A DNA stretch of 6,731 nucleotides, taken from assembly GCA_020720345.1 (NCBI GenBank), contig DYOT01000069.1, positions 1-6,731 on the forward strand, in the 5' to 3' direction. The translations under genes and the position numbers were made by a program. Under the pieces are notes generated by a model, which was not told where the DNA came from, made no database searches, and saw only the letters and a list, made by a program, of their open reading frames with translations. This DNA is from Candidatus Caenarcanum sp. (GTDB taxonomy: Bacteria; Cyanobacteriota; Vampirovibrionia; Gastranaerophilales; UBA9971). Positions 5,816 through 6,731 of this stretch are shown here, piece after piece (the stretch's first letter is position 1; the number at the start of each line of letters is the position of its first letter).

Positions 5816-5853
5816 TTTAAATTCCTGTTTTAGTTATAAAGCAGGAATTTAAA
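5816..5853 (-). terminator. Long perfect hairpin downstream of the GT2 gene
   Basis: TTTAAATTCCTG (5816-5827) pairs perfectly with CAGGAATTTAAA (5842-5853). The stem extends inward by one T-G wobble and four A/T pairs to a GTTA loop, giving 17 pairs. It starts 7 bases after the glycosyltransferase stop codon, the expected place for a terminator. No proper U-run follows on the minus strand beyond the ATTTAAAC of the stem base, so it may act as a weak terminator or as an RNA 3'-end stabiliser. Confidence 0.6.
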
Positions 5854-5860
5854 AACAAAT

Positions 5861-6664
5861 TTAAATTATACCAGCGTCGTCTGTTTTAGCAGCTAATTCT
5901 TTATTTTTAAGCTCTGATTGCCAGAGTTTTGTTATTGCAACAAATTTATAAAACCCCATCAACACAGCAAAAATAAATCCATGCCAGCCGTCATTATAGC
6001 CTTTTTTCAGAAAATATCTTTTAATAAATTCAGCTATGGGTCTTGTGAACATCAGTTCCGACGAAAATTTAATATCTCTTTCTTTAAATTTTTCAAGCTC
6101 AAGAGAAGTGTATTTATTCATTCTTGAGATAAAAGCTTCAATAGAATCATAATTATAATGAATTAAAGCAAGCTCTGTTCTTTTAGGATCAATAAAAAAT
6201 TCCCCTACCGAACCATGGGTAGTAGGGGTACAATGTACTTTTTCGTCAAAAGTAACTGCGCCATTTTTAAAAAACCGCATAATCTGATTAGGATACCATG
6301 ACCATAAAACTTTTCCGACGAGTATATTCTTTCTGGAAATATAAACAACTACATAATTAGTTTTATAGCTTGTTGTATACTCTCTTAAATATTCCAGAAG
6401 CTCTTTGGGTACTATTTCATCAGAATCAAGAACAAGAATCCAATCCTGAGTAGCCTGTGATAATGCAAAATTTCTTGCAGGATCAGCAAACCCGAGATTT
6501 TCATGATAAACAATTTTTGCACCGTATTTTTCTGCAATTTCTATAGTTCTATCAGTTGAATGCATATCGCAAATAACAATTTCTTCAACAGATTTAACAG
6601 ATTCCAGACATTCTTCCAGATATTTTTCGGAGTTATAAGTATGGATTACAACGGATATAGTCAT
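5861..6664 (-). CDS. Family 2 glycosyltransferase, WaaE/KdtX-like LPS core enzyme
   Basis: A 267-residue GT-A glycosyltransferase. The N-terminus (ISVVIHTYN, 3-11) is the usual nucleotide-sugar binding strand, and CDMHSTDRT (32-40) corresponds to the conserved D-x-x-S-T-D block. L79-D80-S81-D82-E83 is the DxD-type metal and UDP-sugar binding motif. The remainder fits the WaaE/KdtX-like group, which includes the core beta-1,4-glucosyltransferase adding glucose to heptose in enterobacteria. A hydrophobic stretch at 229-246 may associate with the membrane. There is no signal peptide, so it should act at the cytoplasmic face of the inner membrane. In proteobacteria waaE/kdtX often sits beside waaA, and the same neighbourhood here supports an LPS core role. 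The exact sugar and acceptor cannot be read from sequence. Start: AAGGA lies 6 bases before the ATG. A hairpin and promoter separate it from waaA, so the two are probably separate transcripts. Confidence 0.9.
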   Translation of the reverse strand: MTISVVIHTYNSEKYLEECLESVKSVEEIVICDMHSTDRTIEIAEKYGAKIVYHENLGFADPARNFALSQATQDWILVLDSDEIVPKELLEYLREYTTSYKTNYVVVYISRKNILVGKVLWSWYPNQIMRFFKNGAVTFDEKVHCTPTTHGSVGEFFIDPKRTELALIHYNYDSIEAFISRMNKYTSLELEKFKERDIKFSSELMFTRPIAEFIKRYFLKKGYNDGWHGFIFAVLMGFYKFVAITKLWQSELKNKELAAKTDDAGII

Positions 6665-6680
6665 TTAAAATCCTTAAATA

Positions 6681-6704
6681 ATGTTTTTTATGATGAAAAA
6701 ACAT
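6681..6704 (-). other. Hairpin in the leader of the GT2 gene
   Basis: ATGTTTTTT (6681-6689) and AAAAAACAT (6696-6704) form a 9-pair A/T-rich stem with an ATGATG loop. It lies 16 bases upstream of the glycosyltransferase start and just before its ribosome binding site. On the minus strand a run of eight T comes before the stem and none follows it, so it is not a standard terminator. It may be a leader structure or simply a product of base composition. Confidence 0.35.
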
Positions 6705-6731
6705 AAAAAAAATAATATATTCTATCTACTA

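Overview
This AT-rich window comes from an anaerobic bacterium with a lipopolysaccharide outer membrane. Two observations support that: a Kdo transferase (WaaA) with a neighbouring WaaE-like glycosyltransferase implies Kdo-containing LPS, and HydG implies [FeFe]-hydrogenase metabolism. Strong AG-rich ribosome binding sites, low GC, the zinc-ribbon protein and a small protein with an N-terminal SPAFGA motif made me think of gut Melainabacteria (Gastranaerophilales, non-photosynthetic Cyanobacteria relatives). That placement is an impression and cannot be proven from this window.

Layout. Positions 58-458 (minus): a small double zinc-ribbon protein with an RGG-like glycine linker, followed by a terminator. 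Positions 619-1233 (plus, divergent): an unrecognised 204-residue basic protein. Positions 1336-3519 (plus): a likely three-gene unit of a HinT-type HIT hydrolase, an unknown 131-residue protein and hydG, closed by a strong hairpin at 3517-3549. Positions 3577-4224 (minus, convergent with hydG): a striking Tyr/Gln/Gly-rich low-complexity protein. Positions 4367-5731 (minus): WaaA, starting at TTG and carrying what looks like an in-frame insert of about 30 residues with unusual base composition. Positions 5861-6664 (minus): a family 2 glycosyltransferase of the WaaE/KdtX type, separated from waaA by a long perfect hairpin and a candidate promoter.

How the genes work together. WaaA and the GT2 enzyme probably act in sequence on the LPS inner core: WaaA adds Kdo to the lipid A precursor, and the GT2 enzyme decorates the core. 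HydG makes the Fe-CO/CN unit of the hydrogenase H-cluster; hydE, hydF and the hydrogenase itself are not in this window. The HIT hydrolase is a housekeeping enzyme and need not be functionally linked to HydG.

The items most worth a second look are the FUS/EWS-like Y-G-Q-Q-Q repeat protein and the GC-rich in-frame insert inside waaA. I see no rRNA, tRNA, CRISPR array, recognisable riboswitch, transposase or phage gene. No complete undescribed defence or mobile system is evident.
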